From Prevotella sp. oral taxon 475 (GTDB lineage Bacteria; Bacteroidota; Bacteroidia; Bacteroidales; Bacteroidaceae): DNA of 64,000 nucleotides. The DNA is taken from NCBI RefSeq assembly GCF_018127805.1, contig NZ_CP072334.1, positions 1,404,001 through 1,468,000 of the forward strand, given 5' to 3'. How positions within the stretch are numbered: the first letter of the stretch is position 1; each line of letters opens with the position of its first letter. Shown piece after piece: positions 53,462-63,007 of this stretch. A program made the translations under genes and the position numbers. The notes under the pieces are model-generated. The model was not told where the DNA came from. It worked only from the letters and a program-made list of their open reading frames with translations, and did no database searches.

Positions 53462-56400
53462 ATGGCTAAGAAATTTGCCGAGCATAAAACACTCAACCTC
53501 CCACAGACCAACCAAGAAGTGCTGGCCGAATGGGAGAAAAACGACATCTTCCACCAAACCATCGACGAGCGCGAAGGCTGTCCACAGTTCGTTTTCTACG
53601 AAGGACCACCCTCGGCCAACGGTCATCCCGGTATCCATCACGTATTGGCACGCAGCATCAAAGACACCTTTAATCGATATAAAACGATGAAAGGCTTTCA
53701 GGTCAAGCGCAAAGCAGGATGGGACACACACGGTCTGCCCGTAGAATTGGGCGTGGAGAAAGAACTCGGCATCACAAAAGCCGACATCGACAACCAAGAG
53801 TCGGCCAAATATATCTCCGTGGCCGACTATAACAAGAAATGTCGCGAAAACGTGATGAAATTCACGGCCGAATGGCGCGAACTGACCGAGCAGATGGGCT
53901 ATTTCGTCGACCTCGATCATCCCTATATCACCTACGACAACAAATACATCGAAACGCTGTGGTGGCTGCTCAAAGAACTCTACAAAAAAGATCTGCTCTA
54001 CAAAGGCTACACCATTCAGCCCTACTCGCCGGCAGCAGGCACAGGATTGAGTTCGCACGAGCTCAATCAGCCCGGATGCTATCGCGACGTGAAAGATACA
54101 ACGGTGACGGCACAATTCGAAATGCTCAGTCCCAAACCCGAAATGGCAGAATGGGGTAGGGCCTACTTCATCGCTTGGACCACCACACCCTGGACACTGG
54201 CAGCCAACTCGGCCCTCTGCGTCGGTCCGAAAATAGACTACGTGGCCGTGCAAACCTACAATCCCTACACCGCCGAGCCCATCACCGTGGTGCTGGCCGA
54301 AGCCCGACTCAACGCCTACTTTCACGAAGCCGGACGAGATGCCGACCTCACCACCTATCAGAAAGGCGACAAAGTGATTCCCTGGCGCGTCGTGGCACAT
54401 TATATGGGAAACGATCTCGTCGGAATGTCCTATCGCCAACTGTTGCCCCTCATCTCACCGATGCAGGAAGGTGCCTTCCGCGTGATTCCCGGAGACTACG
54501 TCACCACCGAAGACGGTACAGGCATCGTTCACATCGCTCCCAACTTCGGAGCCGATGATGCCCAGGTGGCTCGCAAAGCCGGCGTCCCCGCCATTGTGTT
54601 GATAGACAAAAAAGGACAAGAACGCCCCGTCGTAGACCTGCAAGGCAAATATTTCGTTACAGAAGATCTCGATGCCGATTTCGTAGCTCGTTACGTCCAC
54701 CTCCCAGAGTGGAACAAATATGCCGGTCGCTACGTAAAAAATGCTTACGACGACACGCTGACCGATGCCGACGAAACACTCGACGTAACCATCTGCCTCG
54801 ATCTAAAAGCCGAAAACAAGGCATTCAAAATAGAAAAGCACGTACACAGTTATCCCCACTGCTGGCGTACGGACAAACCCGTGCTGTATTATCCGCTCGA
54901 CAGTTGGTTCATTCGCTCAACGGCGAAAAAAGAACGAATGTTCGAACTCAATAAAACGATTAACTGGAAACCCGAGTCGACCGGCACAGGGCGGTTCGGC
55001 AACTGGCTCGAGAACCTGAACGACTGGAACCTCTCGCGCTCGCGCTTCTGGGGCACACCGCTGCCCATCTGGCGCAACGACGAGGGCGAGGAAATCTGCA
55101 TCGGTTCGCTGGAAGAACTCTATGCCGAAATCGAAAAGAGTGTAGCTGCCGGCGTCATGCCAACCAATCCGCTGAAAGAAAAAGGATTCGTACCCGGCGA
55201 TTATGCACAGGAGAATTACGATCGCATCGACCTCCACCGCCCCTATGTAGACGACATCGTGTTGGTGAGCGCATCGGGCAAAGCCATGACGCGCGAGACC
55301 GACCTCATCGACGTATGGTTCGACTCAGGTTCGATGCCCTACGCACAGATTCACTATCCCTTCGAGAACGCCGACCTCATCGACAAACGCCTGGCTTTCC
55401 CCGCCGACTTCATCAACGAGGGCGTAGACCAAACACGCGGCTGGTTCTTCACCCTACACGCCATCGCCACGATGGTGTTCGACAGCGTAGCCTTCAAGAA
55501 CGTCATCTCCACAGGACTGGTGCTCGACGCCAAAGGCAACAAGATGAGTAAGCACGTGGGCAACGTTACCAATCCGTTCGAAATGATGGAGAAGTATGGT
55601 GCCGATCCCGTGCGGATGTACATGATGACCAACTCGGAACCGTGGGACAACCTCAAGTTCGATCCGGAAGGTGTGGACGAAATGCGCCGCAAATTCTTCG
55701 GAACACTCTATAACACTTACTCCTTCTTTGCACTCTACGCCAATGTCGACGGATTCGACTACAGTGAGCCCGATATACCGATAAACGAACGACCCGAAAT
55801 CGACCGATGGATTCTTTCTTCACTCCACTCGTTGGTCAAAGGCGTCGACCGCGAACTCGAAGACTACGACCCCACACGCGCCGGAAGACTGCTCGATGCC
55901 TTCGTGAACGACGATCTGAGCAATTGGTACGTGCGCCTGAACCGCAAACGTTTCTGGGGAAAGGAAATGAGTCAGGATAAGCTTAGTGCTTATCAAACGC
56001 TCTACACCTGCCTCGAAACCGTGGCCAAGTTGCTAGCCCCGTTTGCCCCGTTCTATGCCGATCAACTCTACACCGACCTCACCCGCACTACCGGTCGCGA
56101 GCAATTCGCTTCGGTGCACTTGACCGCATTCCCCATTGCCGACGAGCGTTGCATCGACCGCGAACTGGAAGCACGCATGGAGATGGCGCAAAAAATCACG
56201 TCGATGGTGCTGGCCCTGCGTCGTAAGGTGAACATCAAAGTGCGCCAACCTCTGGCACAGATGATGATTCCCGCCGTCGATGCGGTGCAGAAGGCACATA
56301 TTGAGGCTGTGAAGGCTCTCATTCTGAACGAGGTGAACGTCAAGGAACTCAACTTCGTCGAAGGGCAGGGCATGTTGGTGAAACGCGTAAAATGCAACTT

Positions 56401-56899
56401 CCGTACGATGGGCAAGAAGTTCGGTAAGCTCATGAAAGGCATCGCTGCCCAGATGGAAGCCCTCGACCAAGAGGCCATCACCTTGCTGGAGCAGGCGGGA
56501 CACATCGCCATGACTGTAGACGGAAATGACGTTGTCGTGGAAGCCGCCGACGTAGACATCATCAGCGAAGACATCCCCGGTTGGCTCGTGGCCAATGAAG
56601 GCAACCTCACCGTAGCACTCGAAGTGGAACTCACCGACGAACTCTTGAAAGAAGGTATGGCCCGCGAAATCATCAACCGCGTGCAAAACCTCCGCAAAGA
56701 CGGTGGACTGGAAATCACCGACCGCATCCGTGTCACCATCGCCCCCCACGCACAGACCGATGCTGCCATCGCCACCTTCGGCCCTTATATCCAAAGTCAG
56801 GTGCTGGCCGACGAGCTTCACATCGCACCCAACGACGGCGTGACAACCGAATTTGAAGAATTTCAACTTAATATTCAAATAGAAAAAATCACTCACTAA
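53462..56899 (+). CDS. ileS: Isoleucyl-tRNA synthetase
   Basis: Class I synthetase that charges tRNA-Ile in the cytoplasm. The 1145-aa length is typical of the longer, eukaryote-like IleRS. The HIGH motif appears as GHPGIHH in PSANGHPGIHHVLARS, the KMSKS motif as KMSKHVGN, and the editing domain includes TTTPWTLAANSALCVGP. The C-terminus lacks the zinc-finger of the short bacterial type. IleRS of this longer type is associated with low mupirocin sensitivity in other bacteria; that is an inference here. Confidence 0.97.
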   Translation: MAKKFAEHKTLNLPQTNQEVLAEWEKNDIFHQTIDEREGCPQFVFYEGPPSANGHPGIHHVLARSIKDTFNRYKTMKGFQVKRKAGWDTHGLPVELGVEKELGITKADIDNQESAKYISVADYNKKCRENVMKFTAEWRELTEQMGYFVDLDHPYITYDNKYIETLWWLLKELYKKDLLYKGYTIQPYSPAAGTGLSSHELNQPGCYRDVKDTTVTAQFEMLSPKPEMAEWGRAYFIAWTTTPWTLAANSALCVGPKIDYVAVQTYNPYTAEPITVVLAEARLNAYFHEAGRDADLTTYQKGDKVIPWRVVAHYMGNDLVGMSYRQLLPLISPMQEGAFRVIPGDYVTTEDGTGIVHIAPNFGADDAQVARKAGVPAIVLIDKKGQERPVVDLQGKYFVTEDLDADFVARYVHLPEWNKYAGRYVKNAYDDTLTDADETLDVTICLDLKAENKAFKIEKHVHSYPHCWRTDKPVLYYPLDSWFIRSTAKKERMFELNKTINWKPESTGTGRFGNWLENLNDWNLSRSRFWGTPLPIWRNDEGEEICIGSLEELYAEIEKSVAAGVMPTNPLKEKGFVPGDYAQENYDRIDLHRPYVDDIVLVSASGKAMTRETDLIDVWFDSGSMPYAQIHYPFENADLIDKRLAFPADFINEGVDQTRGWFFTLHAIATMVFDSVAFKNVISTGLVLDAKGNKMSKHVGNVTNPFEMMEKYGADPVRMYMMTNSEPWDNLKFDPEGVDEMRRKFFGTLYNTYSFFALYANVDGFDYSEPDIPINERPEIDRWILSSLHSLVKGVDRELEDYDPTRAGRLLDAFVNDDLSNWYVRLNRKRFWGKEMSQDKLSAYQTLYTCLETVAKLLAPFAPFYADQLYTDLTRTTGREQFASVHLTAFPIADERCIDRELEARMEMAQKITSMVLALRRKVNIKVRQPLAQMMIPAVDAVQKAHIEAVKALILNEVNVKELNFVEGQGMLVKRVKCNFRTMGKKFGKLMKGIAAQMEALDQEAITLLEQAGHIAMTVDGNDVVVEAADVDIISEDIPGWLVANEGNLTVALEVELTDELLKEGMAREIINRVQNLRKDGGLEITDRIRVTIAPHAQTDAAIATFGPYIQSQVLADELHIAPNDGVTTEFEEFQLNIQIEKITH

Positions 56900-56914
56900 A
56901 ACCCTATCTGATTG

Positions 56915-57295
56915 ATGACAACCAAAACACGTTACAATGATGAGGAACTGGAAGAGTTCCGCGAGGTGATCAACGAAAAGCTCAAACTGGCCCGCCGCGA
57001 TTACGCCTCGATGATGCGCACACTGATGAATGCCGACGGCAACGACGTGGACGACACTTCGCCCACCTACAAAGTGCTTGAGGAGGGAAGTGCCACTCAG
57101 AGCAAGGAAGAACTCATACAATTGGCCAGTCGGCAGCAGAAGTTCATTATGGGACTGGAGGCTGCCCTCGTGCGCATTGAGAACAAGACCTACGGCATCG
57201 ACCGCATCACGGGCGAGCTCATCCCCAAGCAACGGCTCCTGGCCGTGCCCCACGCTACACTCAGCGTCGAATCGAAAAACGCCCGTAAACGCTGA
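56915..57295 (+). CDS. TraR/DksA-family protein without zinc-finger cysteines
   Basis: A 126-aa protein with a coiled-coil N-terminal half and a C-terminal DksA-like region (GLEAALVRIENKTYGIDRITGELIPKQRLLAVPHATL). DksA proteins bind RNA polymerase in the secondary channel. The four zinc ligands of classical DksA are all missing; the C-terminal fold must be held together without zinc. ATG at 56915 chosen; a TTG three bases earlier extends the frame. It lies between ileS and lspA, an order I recognise in Bacteroidota. Confidence 0.87.
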   Translation: MTTKTRYNDEELEEFREVINEKLKLARRDYASMMRTLMNADGNDVDDTSPTYKVLEEGSATQSKEELIQLASRQQKFIMGLEAALVRIENKTYGIDRITGELIPKQRLLAVPHATLSVESKNARKR

Positions 57296-57314
57296 TGTCG
57301 CACTCTTTCAGCCG

Positions 57315-57357
57315 GAATGTCTTGCCCAAGCAACCTTGTTTGTAGGGCAAGACATTC
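57315..57357. other. Hairpin between the DksA-like gene and lspA
   Basis: Perfect 13-bp stem GAATGTCTTGCCC/GGGCAAGACATTC with a 17-base loop, no T-run after it. It could weaken read-through or protect the mRNA end; it is not a clear terminator. Confidence 0.5.
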
Positions 57358-57405
57358 GGTTCAATAGCCGTCAAACACTTCAGATTATCATCACTCAACA
57401 CATAC

Positions 57406-58083
57406 ATGGCTCCTATGGCAAAAGCAAAAGAATTTCTCACCGATGGCCGCCTGTCCATCCTTTTGGTGCTCGTCATCCTCGTCATCGACCAAATCATTAA
57501 GGTGGAGGTGAAAACGACGATGTCACTCGGGCAGGCCATTCACATCACCGACTGGTTCTACATCGATTTTGTGGAAAACAATGGGATGGCTTACGGACTG
57601 ACCTTCATCAACAAGTTCCTCCTGAGCCTCCTGCGCCTGGTGGCCATTGTCCTCATCGGCAGATATATTTACAGGATGGTGCGGCAGGGCGTGCGCACGC
57701 GTTATGTCGTATTCCTGTCGATGATTCTGGCCGGTGCAACGGGTAACATGCTCGACTCGATGTTCTACGGGCTCCTCTTCGAGGCCTCCACACCCTACGC
57801 CGTCTCCTCGCTCGTATCGCTGGGCGAGGGTTACGCTCCATTTCTCATGGGCAAGGTTGTAGACATGTTCTACTTCCCGATGATCGTCACGACCTATCCC
57901 GAATGGATGCCAGTGGTGGGAGGCGAGGAATTCATCTTCTTCAGTCCTGTATTCAACTTCGCCGACGCGAGCATCAGCGTCGGCGTAGTTTGCCTCTTTC
58001 TTTTCTGCCGAAAGGAATTGGAGACCTTTTCCATCGGACTGCCTTTTCGGAAAAACAAGACAACGGAAAGCAACGGAAAATGA
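57406..58083 (+). CDS. lspA: Lipoprotein signal peptidase (signal peptidase II)
   Basis: Inner-membrane aspartic protease that removes signal peptides of lipoproteins. The 225-aa protein has four membrane helices; catalytic Asp117 lies in AGATGNMLDSMFYG and Asp188 in FNFADASISVG. An insertion between them (about 125-180) makes it longer than the 160-aa E. coli enzyme, as is usual in Bacteroidota. The next gene, itself a lipoprotein, overlaps its stop (ATGA). Confidence 0.95.
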   Translation: MAPMAKAKEFLTDGRLSILLVLVILVIDQIIKVEVKTTMSLGQAIHITDWFYIDFVENNGMAYGLTFINKFLLSLLRLVAIVLIGRYIYRMVRQGVRTRYVVFLSMILAGATGNMLDSMFYGLLFEASTPYAVSSLVSLGEGYAPFLMGKVVDMFYFPMIVTTYPEWMPVVGGEEFIFFSPVFNFADASISVGVVCLFLFCRKELETFSIGLPFRKNKTTESNGK

Positions 58084-58955
58084 AGCATGCTATCATTGTT
58101 TTCTTAAGCGTTTTGCTGACCCTGGCAGCCTGTAAACCCAGCGTGCCCGACCGATATATCCAGCCCGAGGAGATGGAGGAGATTCTCTACGACTATCACT
58201 TGGCCGGAGCGATGTCTACGAACGCGATGATGCCCGGGGGCGACCAGGAATATGCCTACCGACTGGCAGCCTTGCAGAAGCACGGCGTGACGCAGGCCGC
58301 GTTCGACTCGTCGATGGTGTATTACATGAGCAACACTCAATTGCTGCGCGGCATCTACGAGCGGCTCTCCAAGCGTCTCGAAGCCGAAGAAGTGGCTCTG
58401 GGCGGAACAGCCACGCAGTATGCCCACCTCTCTTCCACGGGCGACACGGCCAATATCTGGACCGCCGAACGCTCCCTGGTGCTTACCAATCGGCTGCCCT
58501 ACAACCTCTGCTCCTTCGAGTTGAAAGCCGACACGGCCTTTCATCGGGGCGACCGACTGATGCTCGACTTCGACACGCAGTTCATCTTCCAAGACGGATT
58601 GCGCGACGCCCTGGTGGTGCTCGCCCTGACGTTGGGCAACGACAGTGTGGTTTCGCAGACGCTGCACGTCTCCACCTCCTCGCACTACACCTTGCAGGTG
58701 GCCGATACCGACCGGATGGGCATCAAAGCCGTGCGCGGCTATTTCCTGCTCAACAACGAGAGTACGTTTGGCGGTTCGATCACCACACTTCGTCTGCTAC
58801 CCATCTACCACATTCGGCTCATACGGATGCGCCAGGAGCGCGAAATTCCCGGAACGGGCGTTGTGCCGACCGATTCTGTCCGCACCGATTCCGCTCACGC
58901 CGAACAACACCCCGAGAGATGCACCGCTCCAGAAAGTTGGCAGCCCACCAGGTGA
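58080..58955 (+). CDS. DUF4296 lipoprotein
   Basis: A 291-aa lipoprotein of unknown function. From the ATG at 58080 (overlapping the lspA stop by 4 bases) it has lipobox TLAAC (Cys18). The N-terminal DUF4296-like part includes RYIQPEEMEEILYDYHLAGAM; the rest is beta-rich. Its C-terminal tail is Pro/Thr/Ser-rich. It overlaps the following small gene in another frame by 37 bases. The wider open frame beginning at 57903 is a shadow of lspA. Confidence 0.85.
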   Translation: MKHAIIVFLSVLLTLAACKPSVPDRYIQPEEMEEILYDYHLAGAMSTNAMMPGGDQEYAYRLAALQKHGVTQAAFDSSMVYYMSNTQLLRGIYERLSKRLEAEEVALGGTATQYAHLSSTGDTANIWTAERSLVLTNRLPYNLCSFELKADTAFHRGDRLMLDFDTQFIFQDGLRDALVVLALTLGNDSVVSQTLHVSTSSHYTLQVADTDRMGIKAVRGYFLLNNESTFGGSITTLRLLPIYHIRLIRMRQEREIPGTGVVPTDSVRTDSAHAEQHPERCTAPESWQPTR

Positions 58956-59167
58956 AGGTCGAGCCGGGCGTCCAACTCACTACGACCAGCCAACGCCTCT
59001 TCGCCCCCGGTATAGTGACGGTAGAACAGGGTCGTGTCATCCACTGCAGCACGCTCACCTACGAGCAAGCCCACACCGAATGGGTGGGCGGAACCATCGT
59101 CATCCGCCTCTCTGCCGATGGAATTCCCAGGGCTTATCAAGACGAAGAGCTGATCATCGATCATTGA
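58919..59167 (+). CDS. Small conserved-looking protein, overlapping gene
   Basis: An 82-aa protein that begins inside the 3' end of the DUF4296 gene in a different frame. The sequence is not low-complexity and has a patterned beta-strand character: GIVTVEQGRVIHC, then EWVGGTIVIRLSADG. I recall similar small proteins with E-W-x-G-G-T-I at this position after lspA in other Bacteroidota, which supports it as real. Function unknown. Confidence 0.7.
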   Translation: MHRSRKLAAHQVKVEPGVQLTTTSQRLFAPGIVTVEQGRVIHCSTLTYEQAHTEWVGGTIVIRLSADGIPRAYQDEELIIDH

Positions 59168-59188
59168 GTTTTTTCTTAGAGGAGATGA

Positions 59189-59248
59189 TTCCCCGCGGCG
59201 GGGAATCCTTCCCTGGGTGCCAGCGGCCGTTTCCCACCGTGGGGAAAC
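59189..59248. repeat. Two-unit palindromic repeat before tamL
   Basis: Palindromes TTCCCCGC-G-GCGGGGAA (59189-59205) and TTTCCCACCGTGGGGAAA (about 59230-59247) lie about 42 bp apart, with AGCGGCCGTTT before the second. The same palindrome type occurs at 22305-22362. Confidence 0.75.
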
Positions 59249-59300
59249 TCTTCCTGGAGACCCACAATTGTTTTCTATTTTGAATGAGCGTAAAAAAGAA

Positions 59301-61637
59301 ATGAATGTATTCGACACAAATCAGAAAAAGAGAACGACGAGCACAGCCGTCTTTCGTCTCGGCCTTTGCATCCTCGTAGCAGCGGTGCTGACCGCAGCTT
59401 GTTCCACCACGCGGAGCATCCCCGAGGGCGACCAACTTTATACGGGACTGACCAAAATCAAATACAAAAACTACGCCCCCTGCTCACAAGCCACCGCCAC
59501 GCAGGAAGAGGTAGAAGCCGCTCTGGCCTGCGAGCCCAACGGCGCACTCCTGGGCAGCAGCTACTATCGCACGCCCTTCCCCGTGCGGCTTTGGATATGG
59601 AACGCCTTCTCGGGATCGACGTCGGGCATAAGCCAATGGATCACGAAAACCTTCGGTCGGCAACCCGTATTGATGAGCTGGGTGAACCCGGCTCTGCGAG
59701 CCTCCGTAGCACAAAATACGCTTAAAAACCATGGCTACTTCCAGGGACGGGTGCGGTATGAAGTGCTCACGCAGAAAAATCCCAAACAAGCAAAGATCGG
59801 CTATACCGTCAGTCTCGGACCGCTCTACACACTCGACTCCGTGGCCTATCTCAACTTCCCGCCCAGGATGAGCCGACTGATTCAGTCGCGGGGAAAATCC
59901 TCCAGAATGAGTCGCGGAGCCGCCTTCGACATCTCCGCGCTCGACCGCGAACGAACCCGCATCAGCAACCTCCTGCGCGACAATGGCTACTACTACTATC
60001 AGCCCGGCTATGCTTCCTACCTGGCCGATACGCTACAGACAGATCATCGCGTGCAACTCAAAATGCTTCCCACCGCCAGCATGCCCCGCCTGGCCAAGCA
60101 GCGATGGTATGTGGGGAAAATCGATCTGGAACTCTACAGACAATTCGCCCAGCAACTCGGCGACACCCTCCAACGCGACCGACTCACGATTCACTTCAAC
60201 GGCAAACGGCCACCCATCCGCCCGCGCGTCCTCCTGCGCAATCTCCAGCTGCGCCCCGGAAGACTCTATCGCTATCGTGATGAACAGCAGTCTACCACCA
60301 AATTGCAGGATATGGGACTCTTCTCCATGGTCGACTTCAAATTCACCCCTCGCGACACCACCGCCGCCTGCGATACACTCGACCTCACCCTCAGCTGCAT
60401 CTTCGACAAGCCCTACGATTTCTACGTCGAAACCAACTACACCGGAAAAACCAACGGACGAATGGGGCCGGCCCTCATCATGGGTTTCGGCAAACGCAAC
60501 GCCTTCCGCGGAGGCGAAAAGCTCGACATCAACGTCAACGGCTCCTACGAATGGCAGACGGGACATTCGCCCAACGGCCGCTCCTCGCAGGTGAGCTCCT
60601 ACGAATACGGCATGTCGGCCTCGTTGGAATTTCCCCGACTCATGTCGCCCCTTTTTGCCCATCACCGCTTTTTCAATACCCCCTCCACACTGCTCAAATT
60701 CTCCTCGAGCGTCATCAATCGCGGCAACTATTTCAAACGCCACATCGTCTCGGGCGAACTCACCTACAACTTCCAAACCTCCGACAAATCCCTCCATCAA
60801 TTCTCCCCGCTCACGCTGCAATACAACTACATGACGAGCCACACCGCCGCCTTCGATTCCATCCTCAACTCCAATCCCTATCTGAAGGTGACCATGCGCG
60901 ACCTCTTTATCCCCAAAATGCGCTACAGCTACATCTACACCAGCAGTTCCAGTCTGCATCATCCCATTTGGTGGCAGACAACGGTGAGCGAGGCCTCCAA
61001 CCTCCTCTCCTTAGGCTACGTGATAGCCGGAAGGCGGTGGAACCAAAAAGATAAGGAAATGTTTAAGAATCCCTTTGCACAGTTTTTCAAGATAGAAACC
61101 GAATGGCGAAAAACATGGCAACTGGGGCGGAGTTCGCATTTCGTGGCACATGCCGCGGCGGGTGCGATTTGGAGTTACGGCAATTCCTCGGCAGCCCCCT
61201 ACAGCGAGCAATTCTACGTGGGCGGTGCCAATAGCGTGCGTGCCTTCACCGTGCGCAGTGTGGGCCCCGGAGCTTTCTCTCCCACGAGTACCACCAACTC
61301 GTATCTCGATCAAACGGGCGACCTCAAACTGCTTTTCAATCTCGAATATCGGCCCCATCTCATCGGCAGTTTGTATGGAGCTGTGTTTCTCGATGCCGGC
61401 AATATCTGGGCTATGCATCGCAACGATACACGAGCCGGAGCAACGTTTCGGTTCAAGAATTTGGCCAAGGAACTGGCCGTGGGAACGGGCATTGGTCTGC
61501 GTTACGATCTCGACTTCTTCGTTCTGCGTGTAGACTGGGGCATTGGTTTGCACGTGCCCTACAAAAGCGGCTTTTACAACATGACGAACTTCAAAGACAG
61601 CCAAAGTCTGAACCTCGCCATCGGTTATCCTTTCTAA
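59301..61637 (+). CDS. tamL: TamL, lipoprotein member of the BamA/Omp85 family
   Basis: Outer-membrane beta-barrel insertase-like protein. The ATG at 59301 gives 778 aa with lipobox LTAAC (Cys34), so unlike BamA it is a lipoprotein, the mark of TamL in Bacteroidota. POTRA-like domains occupy about 40-370; the 16-strand Omp85 barrel follows and includes the conserved lid-type segment NSVRAFTVRSVGPG. The last residue is Phe (NLAIGYPF), the beta-signal. It should act with TamB (48250-52857). Its stop overlaps the convergent MBL gene by 4 bases. Confidence 0.9.
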   Translation: MNVFDTNQKKRTTSTAVFRLGLCILVAAVLTAACSTTRSIPEGDQLYTGLTKIKYKNYAPCSQATATQEEVEAALACEPNGALLGSSYYRTPFPVRLWIWNAFSGSTSGISQWITKTFGRQPVLMSWVNPALRASVAQNTLKNHGYFQGRVRYEVLTQKNPKQAKIGYTVSLGPLYTLDSVAYLNFPPRMSRLIQSRGKSSRMSRGAAFDISALDRERTRISNLLRDNGYYYYQPGYASYLADTLQTDHRVQLKMLPTASMPRLAKQRWYVGKIDLELYRQFAQQLGDTLQRDRLTIHFNGKRPPIRPRVLLRNLQLRPGRLYRYRDEQQSTTKLQDMGLFSMVDFKFTPRDTTAACDTLDLTLSCIFDKPYDFYVETNYTGKTNGRMGPALIMGFGKRNAFRGGEKLDINVNGSYEWQTGHSPNGRSSQVSSYEYGMSASLEFPRLMSPLFAHHRFFNTPSTLLKFSSSVINRGNYFKRHIVSGELTYNFQTSDKSLHQFSPLTLQYNYMTSHTAAFDSILNSNPYLKVTMRDLFIPKMRYSYIYTSSSSLHHPIWWQTTVSEASNLLSLGYVIAGRRWNQKDKEMFKNPFAQFFKIETEWRKTWQLGRSSHFVAHAAAGAIWSYGNSSAAPYSEQFYVGGANSVRAFTVRSVGPGAFSPTSTTNSYLDQTGDLKLLFNLEYRPHLIGSLYGAVFLDAGNIWAMHRNDTRAGATFRFKNLAKELAVGTGIGLRYDLDFFVLRVDWGIGLHVPYKSGFYNMTNFKDSQSLNLAIGYPF

Positions 61638-62449
61638 ACATCGTCTTTCTCAAGGCAGTAGATGCCGGTGGGGCTTTTGCGTTTGAGAACCTCCAGTGCA
61701 AAGTCCTTTCCGGCCACGATGCCATGTTCTCGCAACAACTGTTCGATAGTTTTGCGGGCCAGTTCGGGATGATTGTTTTCCTCGCTCAAGTGGCAGAGCC
61801 AAACGTAGCGGAGCCGAGGAGAGGCATTTTCGACCAGAGCCATGGCGCAATCAGTGTTACTCAGATGGCCCGTTGGTCCGAGAATCCGTTCCTTGAGATG
61901 CTGCGGATAGGGGCCCTTGGCGAGCATTTCCACGTCATGATTGGCTTCAATCACTAAGTAATGGGCCTCGGCAATAAAGGGTCGCATCTCCTGGGTCACA
62001 CTTCCCACATCGGTCATCAGACAGAACACCACGCCGTTGTGTTCGATTCTGTAGCCCACGTTGTCCATACTGTCGTGCGGAATATGGAAGGGCGTGACGA
62101 CAAACTCGCCCAGATGCAGACTTACGCCGTTTTCGACGAGTTTGAGCCGATCGGGGCTCACCTTGCCTCTCACGCAGTAGTTTTTCTCGATGCCCACATG
62201 CACACGGTGCGTGGCATAGATGTTCAAGCCGTAGTCGCAACTGAGGCGACCGACAGACTTCACATGGTCGGCATGGTCGTGGGTGATGAGCACGTTTTGG
62301 ATGTTGGAGAAGGAGAGATCGTATTCCCGGAAATATTTTTTGAGTGTTCGGATGCCTACGCCTGCATCGATGAGCAGTCCGTTGGTTTTCGTGAACAAGT
62401 AATAGCAGTTGCCGCTACTACCGCTTCCGAACGAGATGAAATTCAACAT
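61634..62449 (-). CDS. MBL-fold hydrolase, YycJ/WalJ-like
   Basis: A 271-aa cytoplasmic metallo-beta-lactamase-fold protein. The metal motif HDHADH is seen in ITHDHADHVKSVG, with further ligands in IPHDSMDNVGY, LMTDVGSV and VIEANHD. YycJ-type members act as nucleases or phosphodiesterases in other bacteria. The start MLNFISFGSGSSGNCYY is typical of the family. It ends convergently within the last bases of tamL, so there is no room for a separate terminator. Confidence 0.9.
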   Translation of the reverse strand: MLNFISFGSGSSGNCYYLFTKTNGLLIDAGVGIRTLKKYFREYDLSFSNIQNVLITHDHADHVKSVGRLSCDYGLNIYATHRVHVGIEKNYCVRGKVSPDRLKLVENGVSLHLGEFVVTPFHIPHDSMDNVGYRIEHNGVVFCLMTDVGSVTQEMRPFIAEAHYLVIEANHDVEMLAKGPYPQHLKERILGPTGHLSNTDCAMALVENASPRLRYVWLCHLSEENNHPELARKTIEQLLREHGIVAGKDFALEVLKRKSPTGIYCLEKDDV

Positions 62450-62473
62450 AGGGGGAGTGTGTTTGTTTTATGC

Positions 62474-62522
62474 GCAAAAGTAGGTAAATCCGGCGATATG
62501 ACCAAAGTTTTTCCTACCTTTG
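62474..62522. promoter_or_regulatory. Divergent promoters for the MBL gene and the small lipoprotein gene
   Basis: Minus strand: TACTTTTG (62481-62474) with TTG 21 bases upstream (62505-62503). Plus strand: TACCTTTG (62515-62522), with no exact TTG at the usual distance. Confidence 0.6.
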
Positions 62523-62543
62523 TCGGCATTCAAATCGAGAGGT

Positions 62544-62999
62544 ATGAAGATTGTATTTTCCTTATTTTCATTGTGTGCGTGGCTGATGTTCGGAGTTTTC
62601 TCAAGTTGCGGCAACCGCACTCGTGCGATGCAGTTCGACGGAAGTGTCGACTCGTTTGCCGTTCATTTCTTCAACTGGCAGTTCACGCGGGCAGTGCCTT
62701 TCTGTACGCCCGAATCACGTCTTTGGCTGCGCTATGCGGCAAGCCAGGTGCACCCGGCCGACGTCGAGGTGTTGCGGGGAAAGGAGCGAGATGCCGTGTG
62801 CGAGATGGTGGATAGCCGACTACTATCGGGCGATTCTCTGGCAGAGGTGGTGGTGCGTGTGAACCATTTTGTACGGATGGACACCATTGGTCGGGCCGGT
62901 CGGGTGATCGGCAGCGGAACGTTCCGCCTGCATGTCGTCAAGCGCGAGGGTCGTTGGCAGGTTCGGCTGCGTGCTTTGCCCAGAATGAGTCGAGAATAA
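62544..62999 (+). CDS. Small lipoprotein, NTF2-like pattern
   Basis: A 151-aa lipoprotein (lipobox VFSSC, Cys22) of unknown function. ATG 62544 follows GAGAGG. The body has the helix-strand pattern of small NTF2/DUF4878-like domains (AVHFFNWQFTRAVPFCTPES, then RLHVVKREGRWQVRL), suggesting ligand binding, but no catalytic residues stand out. Repeat array 4 starts within 9 bases of its stop codon. Confidence 0.75.
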   Translation: MKIVFSLFSLCAWLMFGVFSSCGNRTRAMQFDGSVDSFAVHFFNWQFTRAVPFCTPESRLWLRYAASQVHPADVEVLRGKERDAVCEMVDSRLLSGDSLAEVVVRVNHFVRMDTIGRAGRVIGSGTFRLHVVKREGRWQVRLRALPRMSRE

Positions 63000-63007
63000 G
63001 GGCTTCT

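Noticed and set aside
53423-54439. A 338-aa minus-strand ORF opposite ileS, and a 406-aa one at 56033-57253
   Set aside because: Antisense shadows of a strongly conserved synthetase gene with biased codon use.
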